A stretch of DNA of 34,803 bases, from positions 1 through 34,803 of the forward strand of contig JBBSHJ010000028.1 in NCBI GenBank assembly GCA_038253135.1. The letters run 5' to 3'. This document shows positions 7,520 through 14,920 of the stretch, one piece after another; the first letter of the stretch is position 1, and every line of letters starts with the position of its first letter. The position numbers were made by a program, and so were the translations under genes. The notes under the pieces were generated by a model. That model was given only the letters and a program-made list of their open reading frames with translations. It was not told the origin of the DNA and made no database searches. The stretch comes from JBBSHJ01 sp038253135 (GTDB taxonomy: Bacteria; Actinomycetota; Actinomycetes; Mycobacteriales; QHCD01).

Positions 7520-8666
7520 CGACCCGCACCTTCCCTCTCACGACGCGCACAGGGATCCCCGGCAGCGGCTGTGGTGGCGGACCCTGCAGCACCCGGCCGC
7601 TGCGGGCGTCGTACACGCCGCCGTGGCACGGGCAGATGAACGCCGTGCCGGCGCCGTCGTACTGCACGGCGCAGCCGGCGTGCGTGCAGATCGCCGAGAA
7701 GGCGACGAAGGATCGCTGGGACGGATGCACCAACCACGCGGCGTTGTGTGATTTCGGGTCGGTGAAGGACACGGCGCCGCCGACGGGCACGGACGACGCG
7801 GCGGCTATGACGGTGCTCCGCGCCGATCCCGGGGTCGTGGACGTGCGGGTCGTGGCGGCCCTGGCCCCGCGAGTGCCACCGATCCATCGACCGATCACCG
7901 CCGTCAGGGTGCCGGTCACCGCCGCCGCGACACCCACCAGCAGCGCGGCGGTCCCGCGGGCCACGGCGGCGCGCCGGTCGACCTCCGCGCTCACGTGCGC
8001 GGGAAGCGGCTCATCCGCCGGAAAAACCGGACAGCCCTCGAGCCGCTCGCACCTCCCGTCCGCACCGATACCGCACCGGCGCCCGCGCGCGCACAGCGCG
8101 CGCAGCCGCGACGCCGAGACCGCGACCGTCGCCGGCTCGCGGCCGAGTCGAGACTTCCGGCGGGCGCTGTTACGCAGCCGCGTCTCGAGGCTGCACACCC
8201 CCTGCGTCCCGAACGCGAGCAGCGTGAGCCAGGCAAAGACGAAGACGATGTCCGATCCGTAGTAGTACGGCGAGGTGTTCCAGCTCACGGTGAGGAAGAA
8301 GGTCAACGCGAGCAGCATGCCGCCGGCCGCGGCGAGTCGCGTCCACAAGCCCAGCAGCGCGCCGATGCCGACGGCAAGCTCGCCGAACGCGATGAGCAGA
8401 CCCACCGCCACCGGCGCGTGAGTGGACAGACCGAGCAACGGGCCGATCGGGCTGGTACGTCGCAGCGAACGCATCTGGTTGACGACGGAAGCGGGGCTGT
8501 GCCGATCGAGATAATCGGGATTGGCCAGCTTCTGCAGCCCGGCGTACACGAACGTCACTCCGAGAAATCCGCGCAGCGGGAGCAGCAGCCAGCCCGGCTC
8601 CCGCAGCCGGTGCGCCCACGGCCCGGAAGCAGGGTCGGTACGCCGAGTGGTCACCACGACGCCCAT
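7512..8666 (-). CDS. DoxX-type membrane domain fused to a Rieske 2Fe-2S domain
   Basis: The 384-aa protein probably moves electrons at the membrane. Residues about 25-160 form a DoxX-like four-helix region (GFLGVTFVYAGLQKLANP, then helices near 85-105, 115-130 and 138-155). A soluble linker follows with four cysteines (192, 198, 206, 212), then a helix at about 238-258 and a Rieske domain with CTHAGC (327-332) and CPCHGG (345-350), which supply the two Cys and two His ligands and the disulfide pair. ATG at 8666 lacks a clear ribosome site; GTG codons 2-4 codons later are alternatives. It is the first gene of the operon with murT, gatD and the L,D-transpeptidase, and divergent from the two-component system. 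The redox partner is unknown. Confidence 0.85.
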   Translation of the reverse strand: MGVVVTTRRTDPASGPWAHRLREPGWLLLPLRGFLGVTFVYAGLQKLANPDYLDRHSPASVVNQMRSLRRTSPIGPLLGLSTHAPVAVGLLIAFGELAVGIGALLGLWTRLAAAGGMLLALTFFLTVSWNTSPYYYGSDIVFVFAWLTLLAFGTQGVCSLETRLRNSARRKSRLGREPATVAVSASRLRALCARGRRCGIGADGRCERLEGCPVFPADEPLPAHVSAEVDRRAAVARGTAALLVGVAAAVTGTLTAVIGRWIGGTRGARAATTRTSTTPGSARSTVIAAASSVPVGGAVSFTDPKSHNAAWLVHPSQRSFVAFSAICTHAGCAVQYDGAGTAFICPCHGGVYDARSGRVLQGPPPQPLPGIPVRVVRGKVRVDG

Positions 8667-8738
8667 GATTCGCGATTGATGCCTAAGAACCCGTTCACGT
8701 CTCGCCACGTCCAGCCGGGCCGGGCCTACGGTGAGGCG
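8667..8738. promoter_or_regulatory. Divergent promoter region, DoxX-Rieske operon and two-component system
   Basis: These 72 bp separate two divergent transcription units and must hold both promoters. A GTTCAC element (8693-8698) is the only motif-like string, too short to assign. Autoregulation by the adjacent response regulator is possible but is an inference from position. Confidence 0.35.
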
Positions 8739-9440
8739 GTGACGCTGACGGATGCGCGCAACGCCATGCTGGCCGGTCTGGCCGTGCTCGTCGTCGAGGA
8801 CGACCCGGTCATCGGGACCCAGCTGGTCAAGGGGCTGACCCGAGTCGGCTGCCGGGCCGCATCGGTCCGGACGGGCCGGGGGGCGTTGGACCTGTGTGAC
8901 GCGGGGCTCGTGCTGCTCGACCTGGGCCTGCCCGACATGGACGGCGTCGAGCTGTGCCGCCGGCTGCGGGCCCGCTCGCCGGCGCCCATCATCGTGGTCA
9001 CGGCGCGCGGCGCGGAGACCGACCGGGTGGGCGCGCTCGACGCGGGCGCGGATGACTACGTGGTCAAGCCGTTCGGCTTTGAGGAGCTGCTGGCCCGGAT
9101 GCGGGCGGTGCTGCGTCGCACCGGTGATGACTCCGGCGCGGTCGTGCACGGCCGGCTCCGGGTGGACCCGGCCGCGCGGCGCACGTGGATCGGCGATGCA
9201 CCGGTCAGCCTCACCGGCAAGGAGTTTGACATCCTCGCGTGCCTCGCCCTCGAGCCCGGCCGCGCGGTCAGCCGGGAGGAGATCTTCGACCGCGTGTGGG
9301 ACGAGCACTGGTACGGCCCCCGCCGCGTGCTCGACGTACACATCGCCGCGCTGCGCCGCAAGCTCGGCGACCCCACGCTGATCGAGACCGTCTACGGTCA
9401 CGGCTTTCGACTTGGCGATCCTTCAACGCGACGCCCGTGA
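8739..9440 (+). CDS. OmpR/PhoB-family response regulator
   Basis: The 233-aa regulator has a receiver domain with the acidic pocket E20-D21-D22, phospho-acceptor Asp61 (LLDLGLPDMDG), Thr88 and Lys110 (VVKPFG), and a winged-helix DNA-binding domain from about 135 (SLTGKEFDILACL, then LDVHIAALRRKLG). GTG at 8739 with GTGAGG just upstream is preferred; ATG at 8766 is an alternative that starts right before the first beta strand but has no ribosome site. Its stop overlaps the kinase GTG (GTGA), so the pair is co-translated. Target genes are not visible; the divergent DoxX-Rieske/murT operon is a natural candidate. Confidence 0.92.
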   Translation: MTLTDARNAMLAGLAVLVVEDDPVIGTQLVKGLTRVGCRAASVRTGRGALDLCDAGLVLLDLGLPDMDGVELCRRLRARSPAPIIVVTARGAETDRVGALDAGADDYVVKPFGFEELLARMRAVLRRTGDDSGAVVHGRLRVDPAARRTWIGDAPVSLTGKEFDILACLALEPGRAVSREEIFDRVWDEHWYGPRRVLDVHIAALRRKLGDPTLIETVYGHGFRLGDPSTRRP

Positions 9441-10801
9441 CCCGCCGGATCCTGGTCAGCTTCCTCGCCGTGCTGCTCGTCCTGATCGCCGCGGTCATCG
9501 TCCCGTTGGGCATCACCGTCTCCGGTCAGCGCCGGGACGACTTCCGCGACTCGACCCGAACGGCCGCCCGCGCGTTCGCAGCCGTGGCCGAGGAACACCT
9601 CGACGACCAACATCCTCGCGCTGTGCTGCCGCGGCTGCTCCGGCGGGCGGACCGGAACGACGACCAGGTCGCGGTGCTGGGATCGCACGGCGCCCTGATC
9701 GCGACCGACGGGGACCGGCTGCCGGCCGCGGTCGTGGCGGCAGTGCGCGCCGGAAAGCCCGCGCCCGACGTCGCCCATCGCCTCGTCGTCAGCACGCCCA
9801 TCGGCGACGCCGACCGGCGGGTCGGAACCGTCATCCTGTCGCGCAGCACCGGCCCGCTCGATGACCGCGCCCGTGCGCTGTGGCTCGCCCTCGGCGCCGC
9901 CGCGCTGGCCGCGCTGGCCGTCGGTGCGGCCGTCGGTTGGTCGCTCGGCCGGTGGATCTCCCGCCCGCTGGGCAGCCTCATCGACGCCGCGCGCGCGGTC
10001 GGCACGGGCCGCCTTGACGCCCGCGCGGACCAGGATTCCGGCCCCGCCCAGACCCGCCATGTGGCCCGCGCATTCAACGACATGGCCGAACGGGTCGGCT
10101 CCCTGCTCGATGCTCAGCGCGGCATGACCGCCGAGGTCTCCCACCAGCTGCGCACCCCACTGGCGGCGCTTCGACTGCGGCTGGAGTTGATGGCGGGCGA
10201 GACCCGCGCTGACCTCGCGGACGACATCTCGACGATGCTCAATGAAACGAGCCGACTCAGCCGCCTCGTCGACGGCCTGCTCGCGGTGGCCCGAGCCGAG
10301 GCAACCACGTCCGCTCCCATATCGACCAACGTCGTCGACATCGTAAACGAGCGGGTGGCGGCGTGGGAGCCGGTCGCGACCGAGCGCGCGATAACGCTCG
10401 AGTACGACGCCGGTGGGCCGAGCCGGGCGGCCGCGGTCACACCGGGACACCTCGAGCAGGTTCTCGACAACCTCCTCGCGAATGCCGTTGAGGCCCTACC
10501 CCGAGGCGGCCGGATAACGGTCACCGTCGGGCGAGCCGCCGGACACGTCGTGCTGCAGGTCGACGACACCGGGCCGGGAATGGATCCCGAGCAGCAGGCC
10601 CACGCCTTCGACCGTTACAGCACGGACAGGGGCGGCCGGGGCGGCACCGGACTCGGCCTCGCGATCGTGGGTCGGCTGGTCGCCACCGACCACGGCACCG
10701 CGGCCATCGGGTCGGCTGGGGGCGGCGGCACCCGCATCGAGATCCGACTACCGTGCGCGTCGGGCGGCCCGTCCGGCCAAAGTCGCGGCGAGGCGCGGTG
10801 A
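9437..10801 (+). CDS. Membrane sensor histidine kinase
   Basis: The 454-aa kinase has transmembrane helices at about residues 5-28 and 147-170, an extracytoplasmic sensor of about 115 residues, a HAMP segment (about 172-225), a HisKA domain with His236 in VSHQLRTPL, and an ATPase domain with the N box around Asn345/Asn349, G1 (DDTGPGMD, 376-383) and G2 (GGTGLGLAI, 402-410). All residues needed for activity are present. GTG at 9437 overlaps the response regulator stop. The signal is unknown. Confidence 0.92.
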   Translation: MTRRILVSFLAVLLVLIAAVIVPLGITVSGQRRDDFRDSTRTAARAFAAVAEEHLDDQHPRAVLPRLLRRADRNDDQVAVLGSHGALIATDGDRLPAAVVAAVRAGKPAPDVAHRLVVSTPIGDADRRVGTVILSRSTGPLDDRARALWLALGAAALAALAVGAAVGWSLGRWISRPLGSLIDAARAVGTGRLDARADQDSGPAQTRHVARAFNDMAERVGSLLDAQRGMTAEVSHQLRTPLAALRLRLELMAGETRADLADDISTMLNETSRLSRLVDGLLAVARAEATTSAPISTNVVDIVNERVAAWEPVATERAITLEYDAGGPSRAAAVTPGHLEQVLDNLLANAVEALPRGGRITVTVGRAAGHVVLQVDDTGPGMDPEQQAHAFDRYSTDRGGRGGTGLGLAIVGRLVATDHGTAAIGSAGGGGTRIEIRLPCASGGPSGQSRGEAR

Positions 10802-10872
10802 GAGCCCGACGCGTTGGGCACCATCATGACGGGTACGCAGGACGTGGCGTAGCCCGACCAGAATGGAGCGAG

Positions 10873-11409
10873 ATGACCGAGAACAGGTTCGAGATCGACG
10901 TCACCAAGATCCGCGAGGATGCCCGCCAACACATGGAGGCCGGAGCCGTCACCGACGGCAACCGCGTCGCCACCGACCAGCTGGTCGACGTCCTCAATCA
11001 GGTCGTCGCCACCGAGATGGTCTGCTACCTGCGCTACACGCAGCACTCGATCGCGGCGACCGGGCTCGACCGCGCACAGGTCGCGGCGGAATTCACCGAG
11101 CACGCCGGCGAGGAGTTGCAGCACGGGCTGTGGGCGGCCGAGCGGATCAGCCAGCTCGGTGGCAAGCCCGATTTCGATCCCGCGACGCTCGCGCAGCGGG
11201 CCCACACCGAGTACGTCGAGACCGAGGAACACGATCTCGACCGCATGCTGAAGGAAAACCTGGTCGCTGAGCGGATCGTCATCACGACCTACCAGGAGAT
11301 GGTCCGCTGGATCGGTGATGCCGATCCGACGACCCGTCGGATGCTGGAGCGCATCCTCGAGCAGGAGGAGGAGCACGCCGACGACCTCAACGACCTCCTC
11401 GGCAACTGA
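10873..11409 (+). CDS. Ferritin-like (bacterioferritin-type) protein
   Basis: The 178-aa protein has a four-helix ferritin fold with di-iron ligands in ATEMVCYLRYTQH, then EHAGEELQH, EEHDLDRML with NLVAERIVI, and QEEEHADDL. It resembles bacterioferritin and Dps-like proteins that store iron or detoxify peroxide. There is no obvious heme-ligand Met in the expected place, so whether it binds heme is open. ATG at 10873 follows GGAGCGAG. It stands alone between the kinase gene and the cold-shock gene. Confidence 0.85.
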   Translation: MTENRFEIDVTKIREDARQHMEAGAVTDGNRVATDQLVDVLNQVVATEMVCYLRYTQHSIAATGLDRAQVAAEFTEHAGEELQHGLWAAERISQLGGKPDFDPATLAQRAHTEYVETEEHDLDRMLKENLVAERIVITTYQEMVRWIGDADPTTRRMLERILEQEEEHADDLNDLLGN

Positions 11410-11600
11410 AGCGACGCAGCCCCGGGAGCGAGCCTGACGCGAGCCCCCGGCGTAGGTGCGCCCGGGCGCCCCGGTCTGTTAGTCTGGTCGCGGTTGTCAG
11501 CACTTCCTTCTTCGGCTCGATGCGGGACGCAGGATTTGTTGCACTTGCGTTTGTCGCCTTTCAGCTTTGCCTGGAGCCGTCACTCACAAGACCACGCATG

Positions 11601-11617
11601 TGCGCACAGTGTGCGCA
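11601..11617. promoter_or_regulatory. 17-bp palindrome in the cold-shock gene leader
   Basis: TGCGCACA-G-TGTGCGCA is a perfect 8-bp inverted repeat around one base, 32 bp upstream of the csp ATG. On DNA it looks like an operator; in RNA it could fold as a 5-bp GC stem with a 7-nt loop. It lies in a leader of up to 240 nt, and long leaders are common in cold-shock genes. Confidence 0.5.
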
Positions 11618-11649
11618 TGCGGCTCGGCACGACAGAAGAAAGCGAAGAA

Positions 11650-11853
11650 ATGACTCAAGGCACCGTGAAGTGGTTCAACAGCGAAAAGGGCTTCGGCTTC
11701 ATCACCCCCGACGACGGAGGCAAGGACGTGTTCGTCCACTTCTCCGCCATCGGTGGCAGTGGCTACAAGAGCCTCGACGAGAACCAGCGCGTCGAGTTCG
11801 AGACCGAAACCGGACCCAAGGGCCCCCAGGCCGTCAACGTGCAGAGCGTCTGA
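11650..11853 (+). CDS. Cold-shock protein (CspA family)
   Basis: The 67-aa single-domain OB-fold protein binds single-stranded nucleic acid and acts as an RNA chaperone. RNP1 (KGFGFITPD) and RNP2 (VFVHFSAI) are intact, and the start MTQGTVKWFN is canonical. ATG at 11650 is preceded by purine-rich GAAGAAAGCGAAGAA. It is followed by two GC-rich hairpins and stands alone. The leader from about 11410 holds a palindrome; a promoter may lie around 11470-11490 (TTAGTCT), but this is weak. Confidence 0.95.
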   Translation: MTQGTVKWFNSEKGFGFITPDDGGKDVFVHFSAIGGSGYKSLDENQRVEFETETGPKGPQAVNVQSV

Positions 11854-11882
11854 GCACACCAGCTGCGCTCTCGCGGTTTCTC

Positions 11883-11901
11883 CCAGCGACCTGATCGCTG
11901 G
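11883..11901. terminator. Hairpin after csp (7-bp stem)
   Basis: CCAGCGA-CCTGA-TCGCTGG forms a perfect 7-bp stem with a 5-nt loop, 30 bp after the csp stop. There is no U-run after it, so it may act as an mRNA 3'-end stabiliser rather than a classical terminator. Confidence 0.45.
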
Positions 11902-11921
11902 AAGCTCCCGCAGGCTTGATC

Positions 11922-11959
11922 GCATCGGTCCGTCCGGCTCCGGCCGGGCGGGCCGATGC
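11922..11959. terminator. GC-rich hairpin between convergent csp and aminotransferase genes
   Basis: GCATCGG (11922-11928) pairs with CCGATGC (11953-11959), with more G-C pairing inside, and TTTCGTT follows on the plus strand. It lies between two convergent stops and could serve both directions. Confidence 0.55.
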
Positions 11960-11987
11960 TTTCGTTGTGAGCCGATGCGACGGGCCA

Positions 11988-13271
11988 CTACCCGTCCACG
12001 GCCGGGCCGAGCGCCGCCAGCCCCTGCTCGGCCTCTTCCGCGGTGATGGTCAGCGGCGGCGCGATCCGCAGCACATTGCCGTAGAGGCCGCCCCTGCCGA
12101 TCAGCAGACCGGCTGACCGTCCCCGCTCCTGGACCGCCGAAGCGGCGGGTGCGTCGGGCTCGGTCGTGCCGGGCCGCACCAGCTCGATGCCGATCATGAG
12201 CCCCTTGCCTCGCACGTCGCCGACAGCCGGGCTCCCCTCGGCCTGCGCTTTCAATGCATTCATGAGCCGGCTACCAATCGTGGCGGCGTTGGCCTGCAGG
12301 TTGTGCTCGAGGACGTAATCGAGCACCGCGGTGGCCCCGGCCGTGACGAGCGGGTTACCGCCGAAGGTCGAGATCGAGTTGGCGCTCAGGCAGTCCATCA
12401 GGCCCGCTCGCGCGATGACTCCTCCGATGGTGAGCCCGTTTCCGATCCCCTTGGCAAAGGTCAGGATGTCGGGTACGACGTCATGCGCCTGGTAGCCCCA
12501 GAAATGCTCACCGGTCCGTCCCCAGCCGGTCTGCACCTCATCGGCGATGAAGAGAATGCCCGACTCGTCGAGCACCTTCTTCTGCGCGGCGAAAAACCCG
12601 TCGGGAGGGGTGGCGAATCCGCCGACGCCCTGGATGGGCTCGGCGATCATGCAGGCGACGTCACCGGCCGTCTGCGTGTCGATGACGTCGCGAAGGTCCG
12701 CGGCACAGGCGCTGATGTAGTCGGCGTCGGACAGGTCGCGGAACGGCGAGCGGTATCGGTATCCGGAGTGCACGTAGCGGACGTTGACCGGGCTCAGGCT
12801 CGAGGCCGCCCAGCCCCGGTTGCCGGTGATGCCCATCGCCCCGAACGACCGGCCGTGATAGCTGTTGCGCAGCGCGAGCACCTGATTGCTCCGTCGGGCC
12901 TGCGTCGCGAGCAGCAGCGCGGCCTCGTTGGCCTCGGTCCCGGACGTGGTGAAGAAGACCTTGGCGTCCGGGATCCCCGATAGCGCGGCGATCCTCTCGG
13001 CCAGCTCCACCTGTGCGCGGATCAGGTAGAGCGTCGAGGTGTGTACGACGCCCGTGTCGAGCTGGCGGCGTACCGCGTCGTCGACCTCCGGCACGGCGTA
13101 CCCCAGCATGTTGGTCAGGATGCCGGCGAAGAAGTCGAGGTAGCGCCGCCCGTCGGCGCCGGTGACGTGCCGTCCCGCGCCGCCCACGATCTCGAGCGGC
13201 TCGTCGTAATAGAGCGAGAGCCAGGACGGCATGACGGCCCGGTGGCGATCGAGCAGGGAATCGTCGGTCAT
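11988..13271 (-). CDS. Class-III PLP-dependent aminotransferase
   Basis: The 427-aa enzyme is a fold-type I aminotransferase of the class III group (ornithine/GABA/AGXT2-like). It has TTSGTEANEAA for cofactor phosphate binding, YHGRSFGAMGITG, IAEPIQGVGG, FIADEVQTGWGRTG with the Asp that contacts the PLP nitrogen, and the Schiff-base Lys in FAKGIGNG. It most resembles the alanine-glyoxylate/beta-alanine type, but the amino donor cannot be fixed from sequence. The ATG at 13271 overlaps the stop of a decayed GNAT frame as ATGA. No Shine-Dalgarno is seen; TAGCCT sits 6 nt upstream of the ATG and could be the -10 of a leaderless transcript. Confidence 0.88.
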   Translation of the reverse strand: MTDDSLLDRHRAVMPSWLSLYYDEPLEIVGGAGRHVTGADGRRYLDFFAGILTNMLGYAVPEVDDAVRRQLDTGVVHTSTLYLIRAQVELAERIAALSGIPDAKVFFTTSGTEANEAALLLATQARRSNQVLALRNSYHGRSFGAMGITGNRGWAASSLSPVNVRYVHSGYRYRSPFRDLSDADYISACAADLRDVIDTQTAGDVACMIAEPIQGVGGFATPPDGFFAAQKKVLDESGILFIADEVQTGWGRTGEHFWGYQAHDVVPDILTFAKGIGNGLTIGGVIARAGLMDCLSANSISTFGGNPLVTAGATAVLDYVLEHNLQANAATIGSRLMNALKAQAEGSPAVGDVRGKGLMIGIELVRPGTTEPDAPAASAVQERGRSAGLLIGRGGLYGNVLRIAPPLTITAEEAEQGLAALGPAVDG

Positions 13272-13490
13272 ACGATCAGGCTAGAGCGGGCCGTCCGCCA
13301 CCGTCGCCACTCCTCCCTCGTCACGGCATACTCCACGTCACCGTGCTCGTCGCCGGGAATCGGATCGGGCCATTCTTGGCGGAAGGCGCGCACGTAACGC
13401 AGTCCCGATTTCTCCATGACTCGGCGCCGATGCGGTGTGCACGGCCATCGTCTCGGCGGGTACGCGGCGTACGCCGAGGCCGGCCGATAC
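13268..13490 (-). pseudogene. Frameshifted GNAT acetyltransferase remnant
   Basis: The C-terminal end of a RimJ/RimL-type GNAT is readable in two frames. GLGVRRVPAETMAVHTAS ends at 13428, one extra base lies at 13427, and the next frame continues RRVMEKSGLRYVRAF, QEWPDPIPG, VEYAVTREEW to a TGA at 13268-13270. Removing that base restores the classic HTASRRVMEKSGL junction. Further upstream (to about 13560) the match fades, with at least one more frame change. The stop overlaps the aminotransferase start by ATGA, so the two genes were once an operon. The rest of the 324-bp gap up to the Gfo/Idh gene shows nothing else. Confidence 0.75.
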
Positions 13491-13595
13491 CGGCATCCTC
13501 GTACAGCGCCTGTCCCGCGCCCGCCGGCGTACCGGAATACTGCTCGGGAGCATCTTGGGCGCCAACGACCACCGACCGGAAGGACGTCCCCTCTC

Positions 13596-14792
13596 ATGGG
13601 CCTGCGCATCGGACTCGTCGGAGCCGGCCAGTTCGCACCGAGTTTCATCCCGCTGTGGAAGGCGCACCCCGACGTCGACGAAGTCAGCCTCACCGACACC
13701 CGGCCGGAGCGCTCCGCGGAACTGGCCGAGCGCTTCGGGCTCGGGCGGACCTTCGCGTCGTACGACGACATGCTCGCCTCCGATGTCGACGCCGTCGCGA
13801 TCTTTACCCAGCGCTGGACGCACGGACCGCTGGCGCGGCAGGGACTTCGGGCCGGCAAGCACGTCTACTCGACCGTGCCGATGGGCATGACGGTCGAGGA
13901 GATCGAGGCGATCGTCACCGCGGTCAAGGGGACGGGGCTGACCTATCAGATGGGTGAGACGAGCTTCTACTACCCGTCCTCGGTCTTCTGCCGGCAGAAG
14001 CTGGCCGACGGCGCCTTCGGCCGCATCTTCTACGCCGAGGGCGACTACGTGCACGACATGGACATCGGCTTCTACGCGGCGTACCAGTATTCCGGCGGCG
14101 AGGACTGGAAGAAGACCGCAAGCTGGCCGCCGATGCTGTATCCGACCCACGCGGTGGGCAACGTGCTGTCGGTGACCGGCGGGCATGCCACCGCCGTCTC
14201 GTGCATCGGCGTCGTCGACCAGCGCGGCGACGGGGTCTTCGACAAGTCGGTCAGCCTGTGGCAGAACGACTTCTCCAACGCCTCGGCACTTTTCGCCACT
14301 GCCGACGGTGGCGCGGTGCGAACCAACGAGATGCGTCGGGTCGGCTACCCCTCGCACATCCGCGAGTCGCGGCTGCGGGTCTTCGGCACCGAGGGCAGCT
14401 TCGAGCAGATGGCGACAGTCGACCTGTGGCAGACCAAGGACGGCGTCGAGGACGTCACCGAGCGGCTCGCGGTCCAGCGGATGTCGGTCGACGCGCCCGA
14501 GCTGGAGCACGTCGATCCGGGCCTGCGCGATCACTTCACCAGCGGTTGCGCGCCGGTGCACGACCGGTCGCGGCTGCCGGCGGCGTACACCGGGATGCCC
14601 AACGGGCACGAGGGTTCGCACCAGTTCCTAGCCGACGACTTCGTCCGCGCGATCGTGGACAACACGCAGCCGCCGGTGAGCGCCTGGACGGCCGCCCGCT
14701 ACACCCTGCCGGGTGTGATCGCGCACGAGTCGGCGAAACAGGGGGGCGTGCAGCTGCCGGTCCCTGATTTCGGTGACGCCCCAGCCCGGTGA
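13596..14792 (+). CDS. Gfo/Idh/MocA family oxidoreductase
   Basis: The 398-aa protein is an NAD(P)-dependent sugar or cyclitol dehydrogenase-like enzyme. The Rossmann motif IGLVGAGQFA is at the N-terminus, VDAVAIFTQRWTH and GKHVYSTVPMGM follow (the usual GKHVxxEKP lysine region is altered to TVPMG), then a C-terminal alpha/beta domain with YPTHAVGNVLSVTG, which holds the expected His. The loss of the usual EKP lysine means dehydrogenase activity on a normal substrate is not certain. ATG at 13596 has GGAAGGA upstream. It stands between the aminotransferase (divergent) and a secreted hydrolase. Confidence 0.85.
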   Translation: MGLRIGLVGAGQFAPSFIPLWKAHPDVDEVSLTDTRPERSAELAERFGLGRTFASYDDMLASDVDAVAIFTQRWTHGPLARQGLRAGKHVYSTVPMGMTVEEIEAIVTAVKGTGLTYQMGETSFYYPSSVFCRQKLADGAFGRIFYAEGDYVHDMDIGFYAAYQYSGGEDWKKTASWPPMLYPTHAVGNVLSVTGGHATAVSCIGVVDQRGDGVFDKSVSLWQNDFSNASALFATADGGAVRTNEMRRVGYPSHIRESRLRVFGTEGSFEQMATVDLWQTKDGVEDVTERLAVQRMSVDAPELEHVDPGLRDHFTSGCAPVHDRSRLPAAYTGMPNGHEGSHQFLADDFVRAIVDNTQPPVSAWTAARYTLPGVIAHESAKQGGVQLPVPDFGDAPAR

Positions 14793-14920
14793 CGCCAACC
14801 GCCGGAGCGGTGGCGGAGCGCCGCACGTCACGCCGAGAAATCGTTCTCTCGGAGCATTGCGTTCGCGCCCGAGCTGTGCTGTCCTAACGCCGTTGTCCAC
14901 TTGCGTGCCTAGGAGTCCGG

